Shown piece after piece: positions 15,530 to 23,093 of a stretch of DNA of 33,970 bases. The notes beneath the pieces were generated by a model. It saw nothing but the letters and a program-made list of their open reading frames with translations, made no database searches and was not told the origin of the DNA. Numbering within the stretch: position 1 is the first letter of the stretch; each line of letters starts with the position of its first letter. The DNA is from Methylobacterium sp. Leaf118 (GTDB taxonomy: Bacteria; Pseudomonadota; Alphaproteobacteria; Rhizobiales; Beijerinckiaceae): assembly GCF_920984675.1 (NCBI RefSeq), contig NZ_CAKLBV010000051.1, positions 1-33,970 on the forward strand. Direction: 5' to 3'. The position numbers were made by a program, and so were the translations under genes.

Positions 15530-15598
15530 TCAGCCGTTCGCCCGCGGGGCCTGGACCCCGACAGGATGATTCTCGGGACATCCGCGTCCGGTGATCAC
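15530..15598 (-). CDS. Possible 22-aa leader peptide before the PAS gene
   Basis: GTG at 15598 with GGGAGG at a spacing of 8 bases, one of the best ribosome binding sites in the window, opens a 22-codon frame (starts MITGRGCPENHP) that stops 12 bases before the PAS ATG. This fits a regulatory upstream peptide or translational coupling. The composition gives no obvious amino-acid attenuation pattern. An in-frame ATG at 15658 would extend it to 42 aa but overlaps the -10/operator edge. Confidence 0.35.
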   Translation of the reverse strand: MITGRGCPENHPVGVQAPRANG

Positions 15599-15659
15599 GT
15601 GCGGTGCCTCCCTGCTCTGGCCGGCGGATCCGGCCGGTTCGCCGCGTGGCGTTGGCATC

Positions 15660-15676
15660 TGGTATACCAAATACGA
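15660..15676 (-). promoter_or_regulatory. Operator-like site 5, between the PAS and OsmC genes
   Basis: TGGTAT-ACCAA-ATACGA, one mismatch in the right half. It is 142 bp from the PAS start and 169 bp from the OsmC start. Confidence 0.7.
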
Positions 15677-15688
15677 ATGTCGGGTCAA
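15661..15688 (-). promoter_or_regulatory. Candidate promoter for the PAS transcript
   Basis: On the minus strand TTGACC (15688-15683), 16-bp spacer, TATACC (15666-15661). Same -35 and -10 hexamers as the oxc promoter, and again the operator core covers the -10 box. Confidence 0.55.
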
Positions 15689-15845
15689 GTTCGGCGTGCA
15701 TCCGTCGAACCGAACTCCCCGCGGGCGGTTGAGGACCAGGATCGCCCCTCGCTGGGCGACGCACGCCCGGTCGGGCGCGGGCCACGAACCGCCGAGGCGG
15801 TCGCCGGCGCTCGGGGCCGGCGGGAATCCGGGAGGAACGTCAGCG

Positions 15846-16331
15846 ATGTCGGCAAGGCCCAGCATCACCATCCGACAGGTCGAGCGCTTCGCCTTCCGGG
15901 TCGAGTTCGGCCCCGCCTTCGTGCCCCTCCTGACCGACGAGCCGGTGCCGATCGGGGCGGGTGAGGGCCCCTCCCCCGAGCAGGTGCTGATCGCGGCGGT
16001 GAGCAATTGCCTGTGCGCCAGCCTCGTCTTCGCCCTCGGCAAGTACCGCCAGGACGGCGGCGGCGTGAGCGCGGAGGCGAGCGGACGCATCGGCCGCAAC
16101 GCGGACGGACGTCTGCGCCTCGACGGGATCGACGTGTCCATCGCGCTCGGCGCCGATGCCGCCTCGATGGACCGGATCGACCGGGTCCTCGAACAGTTCG
16201 AGCAGTTCTGCACCGTGTCCGAGAGCGTCAAGGCCGGCATCCCGGTCGCGGTCACGGTGCGGGACGGACAGGGACACCGACTCAAGGAGCCGCCGCTCCA
16301 GGCGGCGCGCGAAGGAGAAGCGACGCCATGA
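15846..16331 (+). CDS. OsmC-family protein
   Basis: 161 aa with the OsmC/Ohr fold pattern. Candidate peroxidatic Cys lie in SNCLCASL (C55, C57) and the resolving-type Cys in EQFCTVSESV (C122), followed by a final strand with VAVTV. OsmC proteins reduce organic hydroperoxides; others of this wider family have unknown substrates. The ATG at 15846 has GGGAGGA about 12 bases upstream. Its stop overlaps the start of the next gene (ATGA), so the two form an operon. The CxC pair near the active site is slightly unusual. It lies on the other side of operator site 5 from the PAS gene. Confidence 0.85.
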   Translation: MSARPSITIRQVERFAFRVEFGPAFVPLLTDEPVPIGAGEGPSPEQVLIAAVSNCLCASLVFALGKYRQDGGGVSAEASGRIGRNADGRLRLDGIDVSIALGADAASMDRIDRVLEQFEQFCTVSESVKAGIPVAVTVRDGQGHRLKEPPLQAAREGEATP

Positions 16332-16696
16332 GCGACACCGATCGGGAGACGGCCCAGGCGCCGGAGGATTTGGCCCGGCTGTTCCACGCCCGCGCCAATG
16401 CCGGGGACGTCGAAGGGCTGGTCGCGCTCTACGAGCCGCAGGCCGTGCTCGCGGCGGGCGAGGTCGTGGCGACGGGCCATGACGAGATCCGCCGCTTCTA
16501 CGCGGACCTGCTCGGCCGCAAGTCCGACTTCCCGGCCCCGGAAACGCTGCCGGCCCTGCGCAACGGCGATCTCGGCCTCACCTTCGCCCGGCTGCCGAAC
16601 GGCGCGCTCTCGGTCGAGGCCGCCCGGCGCCAGTCGGACGGTCACTGGCTCTGGGCGATCGACCAGCTCAAGATCCGGCCCGCCCCCAAGGACTGA
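16328..16696 (+). CDS. SnoaL/NTF2-like protein
   Basis: 122-aa cone-shaped alpha+beta barrel of the DUF4440/SnoaL-like type. It has an N-terminal helix (LARLFHARANAGDVEGLVALYEP) followed by the typical DEIRRFYADLL helix and a curved sheet ending in WLWAIDQLKI. Such proteins bind small hydrophobic ligands or act as isomerases or hydrolases; no catalytic set can be assigned. It overlaps the OsmC gene by 4 bases (translational coupling), so the two probably act together, perhaps on a reactive carbonyl or peroxide. Confidence 0.8.
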   Translation: MSDTDRETAQAPEDLARLFHARANAGDVEGLVALYEPQAVLAAGEVVATGHDEIRRFYADLLGRKSDFPAPETLPALRNGDLGLTFARLPNGALSVEAARRQSDGHWLWAIDQLKIRPAPKD

Positions 16697-16832
16697 CCGC
16701 CGACCCGCGGGGCCTTCGCGAACGGGGGACGGGCGGGACGCGCGGCCGGCACGCGCCTCGTTCGGCCTTGCCCTCGCCCCCCGCTTGACCACTCTGTCCC
16801 GCGGTGTGGACGGAATCGGGGAGGCGGTGGCC

Positions 16833-17207
16833 GTGAGGAGCGTGACGGAGGCCGACCAGGCGATCGGGCAGCGGATCCGAGCCGCCCGCCGCCGCCAGGG
16901 CCTGTCGCTCGCCACCCTCGCCGAGGCCGTCGCGGTAACGAGCCCGCAGATGGAGAAATACGAGGGCGGCGCGAACCCGATCACCGCCGCCCGGCTCGCC
17001 CGCGTCGCCGAGCATCTCGCGGTGAGCGCCGACGATCTTCTGGGCCTGCGGGCAACCGACCCGTCCGGACCGATCCTATCCGATGCCGCGCGGGCGCTGG
17101 CCGAGGCGTTCGACCGCCTTCCCGAGGGCCAGCTCAAGGAAGGCGTCTACCGCCTCGTCCTCGCCGCGGCCGCCGACATCGCGCCGGAGGGGCGCGAGCG
17201 ACACTGA
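16833..17207 (+). CDS. XRE-family transcription regulator
   Basis: 124 aa. A helix-turn-helix of the Cro/C1 type at about residues 10-65 (IGQRIRAARRRQGLSLATLAEAV, SPQMEKYEGGANPITAARLARVAEHL) is followed by a short tail (DDLLGL and a helical end). There is no ATG at the N-terminus. GTG 16833 is preferred because GGGGAGG lies 9 bases upstream; GTG 16827 or 16842 are alternatives. It lies 168 bp upstream of luxR in the same direction and may regulate the quorum-sensing genes or itself. It is not an obvious match for the TGGTAT operators, which resemble GntR-type sites. Confidence 0.8.
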   Translation: MRSVTEADQAIGQRIRAARRRQGLSLATLAEAVAVTSPQMEKYEGGANPITAARLARVAEHLAVSADDLLGLRATDPSGPILSDAARALAEAFDRLPEGQLKEGVYRLVLAAAADIAPEGRERH

Positions 17208-17251
17208 AACCGTGCATTGAAACCACGCGCGAAAGCCTGCAAACCGTGCAT
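17207..17251. repeat. Pair of 11-bp direct repeats upstream of luxR
   Basis: AAACCGTGCAT occurs at 17207-17217 and 17241-17251, 34 bp apart start to start (about three helical turns), in the XRE-luxR gap. Possible regulator-binding sites; no palindromic symmetry. Confidence 0.35.
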
Positions 17252-17375
17252 GGGCGCCGACGCGGATTTGGGGCGGCGCCGAAAGAGGGTTAAAAGGCCC
17301 CCCGCTTGCATCACGCGGATGTGATCAGGCGGCACGCCGCCTCCTGGACGGGTCGGGACCGCGGAGGATCCTGGC

Positions 17376-18107
17376 ATGAAGCGCGACATCAGCCTCACGG
17401 AGACCCTCGACGTCCTAGCGGCGACGCCGAGCCTCGACGCGTTGAACCCGCTGCTGCTCGATCTGCGCGACGCCTACGGGCTGGCCAACATCGTCTACCA
17501 CGCCACCCACGTGCCGGGCTGCGTGCAGGCCAACCCGATCCTGATGCTGTCCTACGATCCGGTCTGGGTCGGCCGCTACGTCGGGGAGGATTACTTCGCC
17601 ATCGATCCGGTCGTGCAGGCAGGCCGGGGCGGCTTCCTGCCGATCGACTGGAGCACCCTCGACCGCCGATCCAGCGGCGCGCGCCATCTCTTCACCGAAG
17701 CCGAGAGCCACGGCGTCGGGCGCCAGGGCATCACCATCCCGATCCGGGGCCCGAACGGCGAGCGGGCGATCTTCACCCTCACCTCGAACATCTGCCTCGA
17801 CCGGTGGGAGCGCGAGAAGCCCGCCTATCTGCGCGAGTATCACGCCGTGGCGCATTTCTTCCACGAGCGCGCGGTGCAGCTCAGCGGACTGCGCGCCGCC
17901 CGGCCGCCGCGGCTGTCGCGGCGCGAGCAGCAATGCGTCCAGCTCCTCGCCCTGGGGCGGCAGGGCAAGACGATCGCCTACCTCCTGGAGATCTCCGAGC
18001 CGGCCGTGCGGCTCTACCTCAAGACCGCGCGGCACAAGCTCGGCTGCGCGACCATGGCGCAGCTCGTCGCCCGCGCCATCGCCCTCGACCTGATCGACGT
18101 CCGCTGA
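17376..18107 (+). CDS. LuxR-type acyl-homoserine-lactone receptor/regulator
   Basis: 243 aa. The N-terminal autoinducer-binding domain keeps the family's six key residues: W64, Y68, D77, P78, W92 and G118 (equivalents of TraR W57, Y61, D70, P71, W85, G113). The C-terminal LuxR helix-turn-helix runs from about 178 to 240 (LSRREQQCVQLLALGRQGKTIAYLLEIS), with E184. The ATG at 17376 has GGAGG 9 bases upstream. It precedes luxI in the same direction, with the lux-box-like palindrome between them, the standard layout for a receptor that activates its synthase. Confidence 0.93.
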   Translation: MKRDISLTETLDVLAATPSLDALNPLLLDLRDAYGLANIVYHATHVPGCVQANPILMLSYDPVWVGRYVGEDYFAIDPVVQAGRGGFLPIDWSTLDRRSSGARHLFTEAESHGVGRQGITIPIRGPNGERAIFTLTSNICLDRWEREKPAYLREYHAVAHFFHERAVQLSGLRAARPPRLSRREQQCVQLLALGRQGKTIAYLLEISEPAVRLYLKTARHKLGCATMAQLVARAIALDLIDVR

Positions 18108-18190
18108 TTCGGTCCCGGCGCCGCCCGATTCTGCGCCGCGCCGCGAACGGGGCCTTGCGGCCCGTCTGACACCGATCGGGCCGGCCGTCG

Positions 18191-18210
18191 ATCTCTCAAT
18201 TTCGAGAGAT
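18191..18210 (+). promoter_or_regulatory. lux-box-like palindrome upstream of luxI
   Basis: A 20-bp dyad with 7-bp perfect arms ATCTCTC and GAGAGAT around AATTTC. It starts 71 bp and ends 51 bp before the luxI ATG, the expected place for LuxR binding at the -35 region. Confidence 0.75.
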
Positions 18211-18261
18211 TGTCGGAGACCCGGCTCCGGGGAGACTTCCTGACCACAGGAGGTCTTCCCC

Positions 18262-18879
18262 ATGATCAAAATCTTCTCTGGCGCCGATCGCACCCGGTTT
18301 TCGCAAGACTTCGACCAGATGTTCCGCGCACGTGCTGCGGTCTTCAAGGACCGGCTCGGCTGGGAGGTCGCCGTCGAAGACGGTCTGGAAATCGACCGTT
18401 ACGATCGCTGCGACGACACGGTCTACGTCGTCGCCTCCGATGCGGACGGCCATCTGACCGGATCGCTGCGGCTGCTGCCGACCACCGGCGACACGATGCT
18501 GCGCTACGAATTCGCGGATTTCTTCGACGAGCCGGTCGACGTCGAGAGCCCGACCGCCTGGGAATGCACCCGCTTCTGCGTCCACCCGCCGCGCCGGGGC
18601 GAGCGGGCCGAGGCCATGCGGCAGGTCTCCTCCGACCTGCTGATCGGCCTGTGCGACCTGTGCCTGACGTCCGGCATCGAGCACATCGTCGGCCTCTACG
18701 ATGCGCGCATGACCCGCATCTACCAGCGCATCGGCTGGACCCCGGATCTGCTGGCCGAGTCGCACTCCGCCCGCGGCCACCTCGTCGTCGGGCTGTGGGA
18801 GGCGACCCCGCGCGCCCTCGAGCGGATGCAGGCCCTCTCGGTCCGCAGCCGCACCCTGCCGCTGCGCCAGGCCGCCTGA
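18262..18879 (+). CDS. Acyl-homoserine-lactone synthase (LuxI family)
   Basis: 205 aa. It makes an N-acyl-homoserine lactone from S-adenosylmethionine and an acyl donor. The invariant residues are in place: R24, F28, W34, D45, D48, R70 and E101/R104 (RARAAVFKDRLGWEV, EIDRYD, GSLRLLPT, WECTRFCV). Methylobacterium extorquens has such synthases (MlaI, MsaI), with MlaI making long unsaturated acyl chains; which one this corresponds to was not decided. The ATG at 18262 has GGAGG 8 bases upstream. Probably positively autoregulated through the palindrome at 18191. Confidence 0.93.
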   Translation: MIKIFSGADRTRFSQDFDQMFRARAAVFKDRLGWEVAVEDGLEIDRYDRCDDTVYVVASDADGHLTGSLRLLPTTGDTMLRYEFADFFDEPVDVESPTAWECTRFCVHPPRRGERAEAMRQVSSDLLIGLCDLCLTSGIEHIVGLYDARMTRIYQRIGWTPDLLAESHSARGHLVVGLWEATPRALERMQALSVRSRTLPLRQAA

Positions 18880-18896
18880 CCGGCGTCCGATCCATC

Positions 18897-18920
18897 GGAG
18901 GCCGGCCGGTGCCGGCCTCC
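18897..18920 (+). terminator. Hairpin after luxI
   Basis: GGAGGCCGGC-cggt-GCCGGCCTCC, a perfect 10-bp stem, 17 bases after the luxI stop and 30 bases before the next gene. There is no T-run; it may lower expression of the downstream 74-aa gene or protect the luxI mRNA. Confidence 0.55.
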
Positions 18921-18949
18921 CTGCCCCCTCCAGCGAGCGCGGATCCGCG

Positions 18950-19174
18950 ATGCAGACCAACACCGTCGAGCAGGCCAAGAACTTCTTCCGGACCTATGCC
19001 GAGACCACCATGCCCTTGCATGCGGCCCTCGTGCGCGCCTGCTGCGCCGAGCCCGACCTGCCGGAGGATCTCGCCCTGATCCTGGAGGATATCGGCCAGG
19101 ACTACGTGGCCCTGTCCGACCTCATCAACCAGGCGCTGCGGACGCGCCGCGCCCCTCTGCCGGCGGCGGAATGA
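18950..19174 (+). CDS. 74-aa protein downstream of luxI, unknown function
   Basis: A small helical acidic protein (VEQAKNFFRTYAETTMPLHAALVRACC, DLALILEDIGQDYVALSDLINQAL), not recognised. No signal peptide or membrane segment. ATG 18950 has only a weak ribosome binding site. It follows luxI in the same direction with a hairpin in between, so it may be partly co-transcribed and AHL-responsive. Confidence 0.65.
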   Translation: MQTNTVEQAKNFFRTYAETTMPLHAALVRACCAEPDLPEDLALILEDIGQDYVALSDLINQALRTRRAPLPAAE

Positions 19175-19226
19175 ACCCGCGTCACGGGCGGGCGACGGGC
19201 CCCCGTCGCACCCCGGAGGCAGCCGA

Positions 19227-20468
19227 TCAGTTTCCGTCGGCCGCCGAGGCCGAGCGGCGGGTCCCGCGGCGGCCGGCGATGAGGCTCGGACCGGAGCCCG
19301 GCACCACGACGATGCGGCGGACCTCGCCCCGCAGGTAGGCCTGCAGGAAGCGGTGGTAGTTCTTGAACACGACGCAGCCGTTCGAGGCGCCGCTCGGGCC
19401 GAGCATGTAGGTGTGGGCGAGGATGCCGTCGCGTCCGTGGATCGCCGCCGCGCCGCCCACCGGATTGAGCCGGATCGCCCGCACGCCGTGGAACGCGGCC
19501 TCGCGCTCACGCAGGTCGTAGACGCCGGGCGGCGTGGCGCCGCGCATCCGCAGATGCACGTAGGCCGGATTGTCCTGGGCGACGCCGAGGCCGGAATGGG
19601 CCTCCAGCACCTCGCCGTTCGGCAGCGTCACGGTCGCCGCGCTGATGTCGTAGACCGCGACCCCCGGCTCCGCGACCGGTCCCGGCAGGAGCCGCCGCCG
19701 CGCCGCCGATTCGGCCGCGCCGTTCTCCAGCCCGGCATAGGCCAGGGCCTGCCCCGACGGGGCCGGGGATTCGGATCCGCCCCCGAACAGCTTCTCGAAG
19801 AACGAGCGGTCGTCGCTCACCGCGGCGCTGAAGACCTGCCGGGTCGATTCCCGCGGCTGGCGCGCGGCGAGGCGCGGGGTCATGGGCGGAGTCATGGGCA
19901 GCGCCACCCGGGCGACCGCTGCCCGGGCCTCGTCGCCGAGGGCGGCGGGACGGCGCACCGGCAGCGGCACGGTGAGCGCCACGCGGGCCGGCGCGGCCGC
20001 GGGGAACGGGGTGGCCGCAGGGGACGAGGCGGAAGGGGCAAGGGCGGCAGGGGAAAGGGCGGCAGGGGAAAGGGGGGAAGGGGGCGAGGCGGCGGCGACC
20101 GTCATCGGCGCCGCCGGAGCCGGCTTCGGCGCCTCGAGACCGGCGACCGAGGCGGGCGCCGGCGCGGGGATCCGCAGGGTGCGCGCCAGGGGCAGGGCGG
20201 ACACGAAACCGGGGGCGGGTTCGGCGAGGGCGGGCTCGGGATCGAGCATCCAGGCCAAGGCGTCGGAGGCGACCGGAGGTGGCGGCGCCTCGGCGAGAGC
20301 CTCCACGCGCTCGGGCTCCCCCCGGAAGGCGGTTTCGTCCGGCTGGAGGAGACCGGCCAGCGCGACGCCGCCGAGGGCGGTGAGCGCGAGCGCCGCGAGG
20401 GGCGGCCGGCGCCGGTGACGGCGGGGAGGCCGGGCGGTCTGGCCCTGGACGAGCGCGGCGATGTCCAT
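19227..20468 (-). CDS. DUF2778 (Tlde1-like) L,D-transpeptidase-type protein
   Basis: 413 aa. A basic N-terminus is followed by one membrane segment (about 24-41), then a long low-complexity Pro/Ala linker (about 60-260, with SPAALSPAALAP-type repeats), then the DUF2778 domain from about 270 (AVYDISAATVTLPNG, HSGLG, MRGATPPGVYDL, IHGRDG) with H344, H352 and catalytic-type C365 in SNGC. DUF2778 includes the Tlde1 peptidoglycan-acting effectors of type VI secretion, but membrane-anchored copies like this one are common in Hyphomicrobiales and probably serve the cell's own wall. The ATG at 20468 is used. Convergent with the 74-aa gene. Confidence 0.8.
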   Translation of the reverse strand: MDIAALVQGQTARPPRRHRRRPPLAALALTALGGVALAGLLQPDETAFRGEPERVEALAEAPPPPVASDALAWMLDPEPALAEPAPGFVSALPLARTLRIPAPAPASVAGLEAPKPAPAAPMTVAAASPPSPLSPAALSPAALAPSASSPAATPFPAAAPARVALTVPLPVRRPAALGDEARAAVARVALPMTPPMTPRLAARQPRESTRQVFSAAVSDDRSFFEKLFGGGSESPAPSGQALAYAGLENGAAESAARRRLLPGPVAEPGVAVYDISAATVTLPNGEVLEAHSGLGVAQDNPAYVHLRMRGATPPGVYDLREREAAFHGVRAIRLNPVGGAAAIHGRDGILAHTYMLGPSGASNGCVVFKNYHRFLQAYLRGEVRRIVVVPGSGPSLIAGRRGTRRSASAADGN

Positions 20469-20825
20469 GCGGGGTACTCGGCAACGCGGGTTCCCGCACG
20501 GCCTCCCGGCACAGCCCGCGCGGGGGCGCGGATGTTCGGAAGGGCTCGGCCGTTGAGGGAAGAATCAACCTTAAGCCTCCGCCATCAAAGGGGATCTTGG
20601 TTAATGTCGGCCTAAGCGACGTCCGTGCGCAGGCCACCGCGCCGTACCGTCCCGGCACGGCCGCCGCCGAGGGCCGGGCGTTCCAGGCCACCGCTTCCGG
20701 GGCCGTTCCGGCCTCGATCGCGTCCGGGCGCGCCCGCGATCCTTTGCGCCGCCGCCGCGTTGTGCCAGTTCCGACAGCGTGCCGCGCGACGGGCGCGGCC
20801 ATGACAGGGATTCAGGACGGACCGG
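20469..20825. other. 357-bp divergent intergenic region
   Basis: Between the DUF2778 gene (-) and the CYTH-CHAD gene (+). An AT-rich patch around 20560-20606 (TTAAGCC, ATCAAAGGG, GGTTAATG) is the likely promoter area. The remainder is GC-rich without a convincing gene. Confidence 0.4.
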
Positions 20826-22364
20826 ATGAGCGAGCCGCGCGAGATCGAGCTGAAGCTGGAATGCGAGCTGTCCGACCTCGCCACCCTGGAGGATCATCCG
20901 CTGCTGCGAGAGGTGGAGGCGCGGAGCGAGTCCGAGCTCGCCTCGGTCTATTACGACACGCCGGGGCGGACCCTGCGCAAGGCCGGCCTCGGCCTGCGGG
21001 TCCGCACGGTCGAAGGGCGCTTCGTCCAGACCCTCAAGGCGGACGGCGACGGCCTGTTCGATCGGCCGGAATGGGAGCAGGCGATCGGCGGGTCCGACCC
21101 CGACCGCGCGGCCCTGGTCGACACCCCGGCCGCCGCCCTCCTCGACGACGACGCCGTGCTGGAGCCGCGGTTCACCACCGCGGTCAGGCGCCGGACCGCC
21201 CTCGTCCGGCAGGGCAGCTCGACCGTCGAGGTCGCCCTCGACACCGGCCGCATCGTGGCGCCCGCCGCCGGCGACCGGATCGTGCCGATCTGCGAGATCG
21301 AACTGGAACTGAAGAAGGGGGAGGCCAGCGACGTGTTCGCCCTCGCCCACGCGATCGCCGCCCTCGTGCCGGTGCGGGTCGGGGTGCGCAGCAAGGCCGA
21401 GCGCGGCGAGGCGCTGGCGGCGGGCGAGATCGACCGCGTCCGCAAGTCGGAGCCCGTGCCCCTGCGGGAGGAGATGAGCGCGGGGGACGCCTTCCGGGCC
21501 ATCGCCCATGCCTGCCTGCGGCATATGCGCCTCAACGAGGCCCTCCTGCTGCAGGGGCGCGACGCGGACGCGCTCCACCAGATGCGCGTCGGCCTGCGCC
21601 GCCTGCGCTCGGCCTTCTCTCTGTTCGGGGACCTCGTGGAGGATCCGGTCGGCGAGCGCATCCGGGCGGATCTGAAGCGGGTCACCGAGCCGCTCGGACG
21701 GGCCCGCAACCTCGACGTCTTCCTCGCCACGACCCTGCCCGCCGAACGGGAGCGGCACCCCGACGAGGTCGGCCTGCTCGGCCTCGAGCGGCAATTGGAG
21801 GCGGCGCGGTCCCGGGCCTATGCGGAGGTCGAGACGCTGCTCGGCTCGGACGCGTGGCGGACCCTGATCCTCGACCTCGCCGGCTGGATCAATGCCGGCC
21901 CCTGGCTGCGGGACGACGCCCCGGGCCGGACCGCCCTGCGCGACGAGCCGGCCCGCGATTTCGCGGCGCGCGAACTCGACCGCCGGCGCCGACAGGTGAA
22001 ACGGCGCGGCCGCCATCTCGACGACCTCTCCCCCGAGGAGCGGCACCGGGTCCGGATCGCCGCCAAGAAGCTGCGCTACGGCGCCGAGTTCTTCGCCGCC
22101 CTCTACCCGGGCAAGAAGGCGGGCAAGCGCCACGCCGCCTTCGCCGAAGCCCTGTCCGAATTGCAGGACCAGCTCGGGGCGCTCAACGACATCGCCACCG
22201 CCGACGAGGTCCTGCGGGAGGTGGCCGGGACCGCGCCCGGCGCCTCGACCCTGTTCGCCGCGGGCATGACCGCCGCCGATGTCGAGGCGCGCAGCCGCAA
22301 GCTTCTCGTCGCGGCGGCGGAGTCGCACGAGGACCTCGCCGACGCCAAGCCGTTCTGGCGATGA
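20826..22364 (+). CDS. CYTH-CHAD protein, probable inorganic triphosphatase
   Basis: 512 aa. The N-terminal CYTH domain (about 1-205) opens with the ExExK-type signature EIELKLE at 6-12 and has the charged tunnel strands (YYDTPGRTLRKAGLGLRVRT, VEVALDTG, EIELELKKG). The C-terminal CHAD domain (about 225-500) is helical with conserved His/Arg (HQMRVGLRRLRSAF, HRVRIAAKKLRYGAEFF) that bind polyphosphate. Proteins of this build (ygiF type) hydrolyse tripolyphosphate or associate with polyphosphate granules. The ATG at 20826 has CGGACCGG upstream, a weak site. A separate CYTH gene follows 145 bp downstream. Confidence 0.9.
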   Translation: MSEPREIELKLECELSDLATLEDHPLLREVEARSESELASVYYDTPGRTLRKAGLGLRVRTVEGRFVQTLKADGDGLFDRPEWEQAIGGSDPDRAALVDTPAAALLDDDAVLEPRFTTAVRRRTALVRQGSSTVEVALDTGRIVAPAAGDRIVPICEIELELKKGEASDVFALAHAIAALVPVRVGVRSKAERGEALAAGEIDRVRKSEPVPLREEMSAGDAFRAIAHACLRHMRLNEALLLQGRDADALHQMRVGLRRLRSAFSLFGDLVEDPVGERIRADLKRVTEPLGRARNLDVFLATTLPAERERHPDEVGLLGLERQLEAARSRAYAEVETLLGSDAWRTLILDLAGWINAGPWLRDDAPGRTALRDEPARDFAARELDRRRRQVKRRGRHLDDLSPEERHRVRIAAKKLRYGAEFFAALYPGKKAGKRHAAFAEALSELQDQLGALNDIATADEVLREVAGTAPGASTLFAAGMTAADVEARSRKLLVAAAESHEDLADAKPFWR

Positions 22365-22509
22365 TCGGCCGCGGGCGGGCGCCTTAGACCTGCGCCCGCC
22401 GCATCCGTCGCCCGTGAGGCCTCCGATTGCGCGCAACCAAGGCCTGGCTTAAGCGCAGAGGGCTGAAGGAGGCTGGGCCCGTCCCGCACTCCAGGTGCGT
22501 CCCCGGGTG

Positions 22510-23016
22510 ATGCGTTTCGAAGTCGAGCGGAAGTTTCTCGTCGCCCACGAGGGCTGGAAGGCCGGGGTGATCGGCCGGCGGCGCCTGACGGACGGGCTGG
22601 TCGGCCAGTTCGCGAGCGGGAAGGTGCGGGTGCGGCTGGACGAGACCTGCGCCTACCTGACCGTCAAGGGCGCGCGGGTCGGCCTCGGACGCCCGGAATT
22701 CGAGTACGAGATTCCGCGCCAGGACGGCGAGGCGATGCTGCGCCTCGTCTGCGACACCTGTCTCATCGAGAAGACCCGCCACGCCGTGATCCACGGCGGC
22801 CTGACCTGGGAGATCGACGTGTACGGCGGCGCGCTCGAGGGCATGGTCCTGGCGGAGGTCGAGCTGGAACACGACGACCAGGCCTTCGCGATCCCGGACT
22901 GGCTCGGCCGGGAGGTCACCGCCGACCCGCGCTTCCGCCAATCCACCCTGCTGCGCCTGTCGCGCGAGGCGGGACGCAACGTGACCCTCGACGAGGTCAT
23001 GGCCGCCACCCTGTGA
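22510..23016 (+). CDS. Stand-alone CYTH-domain protein
   Basis: 168 aa. It begins MRFEVERKFLV, the ExExK signature of CYTH proteins (adenylate cyclase class IV/thiamine triphosphatase superfamily), followed by VRVRLDETCAYLTVKG, EFEYEIP, WEIDVY and LAEVELE strands lining the triphosphate tunnel. Bacterial short members of this group are mostly tripolyphosphatases. The ATG at 22510 is chosen over an upstream GTG at 22495 because the signature then falls at the N-terminus. Together with the CYTH-CHAD gene it suggests a local polyphosphate module. Confidence 0.88.
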   Translation: MRFEVERKFLVAHEGWKAGVIGRRRLTDGLVGQFASGKVRVRLDETCAYLTVKGARVGLGRPEFEYEIPRQDGEAMLRLVCDTCLIEKTRHAVIHGGLTWEIDVYGGALEGMVLAEVELEHDDQAFAIPDWLGREVTADPRFRQSTLLRLSREAGRNVTLDEVMAATL

Positions 23017-23042
23017 GCGGCCCGCCCGCGACACCGGCACCG

Positions 23043-23067
23043 GGAACAGCCCCCACGCCCCCCGGTT
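23043..23067 (+). promoter_or_regulatory. Candidate EcfG-type (general stress) promoter
   Basis: GGAAC (23043-23047), 16-bp spacer, GGTT (23064-23067). The alphaproteobacterial EcfG consensus is GGAAC-N16/17-CGTT, so there is one mismatch in the -10. It ends 27 bp before the ATG of the small acidic protein, the right distance. Confidence 0.45.
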
Positions 23068-23093
23068 GCCCGGTCTCACGGAGAGGAGACCGC

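Larger units (their letters stand above)
15518..15845. other. 328-bp divergent intergenic region, PAS / OsmC
   Basis: Holds the possible leader peptide (15530-15598), operator site 5 and a minus-strand promoter. The right half (15690-15825) carries no recognisable gene. A plus-strand promoter for the OsmC gene is not evident. Confidence 0.5.

Noticed and set aside
16833..17207. XRE protein as the regulator of the TGGTAT-N5-ATACCA sites
   Set aside because: No such site lies in its own upstream region, and the motif looks like a GntR/FadR operator.
19227..20468. Type VI secretion effector (Tlde1)
   Set aside because: It has an N-terminal membrane anchor and long Pro/Ala linker, with no immunity gene or T6SS gene nearby; a housekeeping wall role is more likely.
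20601..22436. 611-codon minus-strand frame opposite the CYTH-CHAD gene
   Set aside because: Same antisense effect; no start region or motif supports it.
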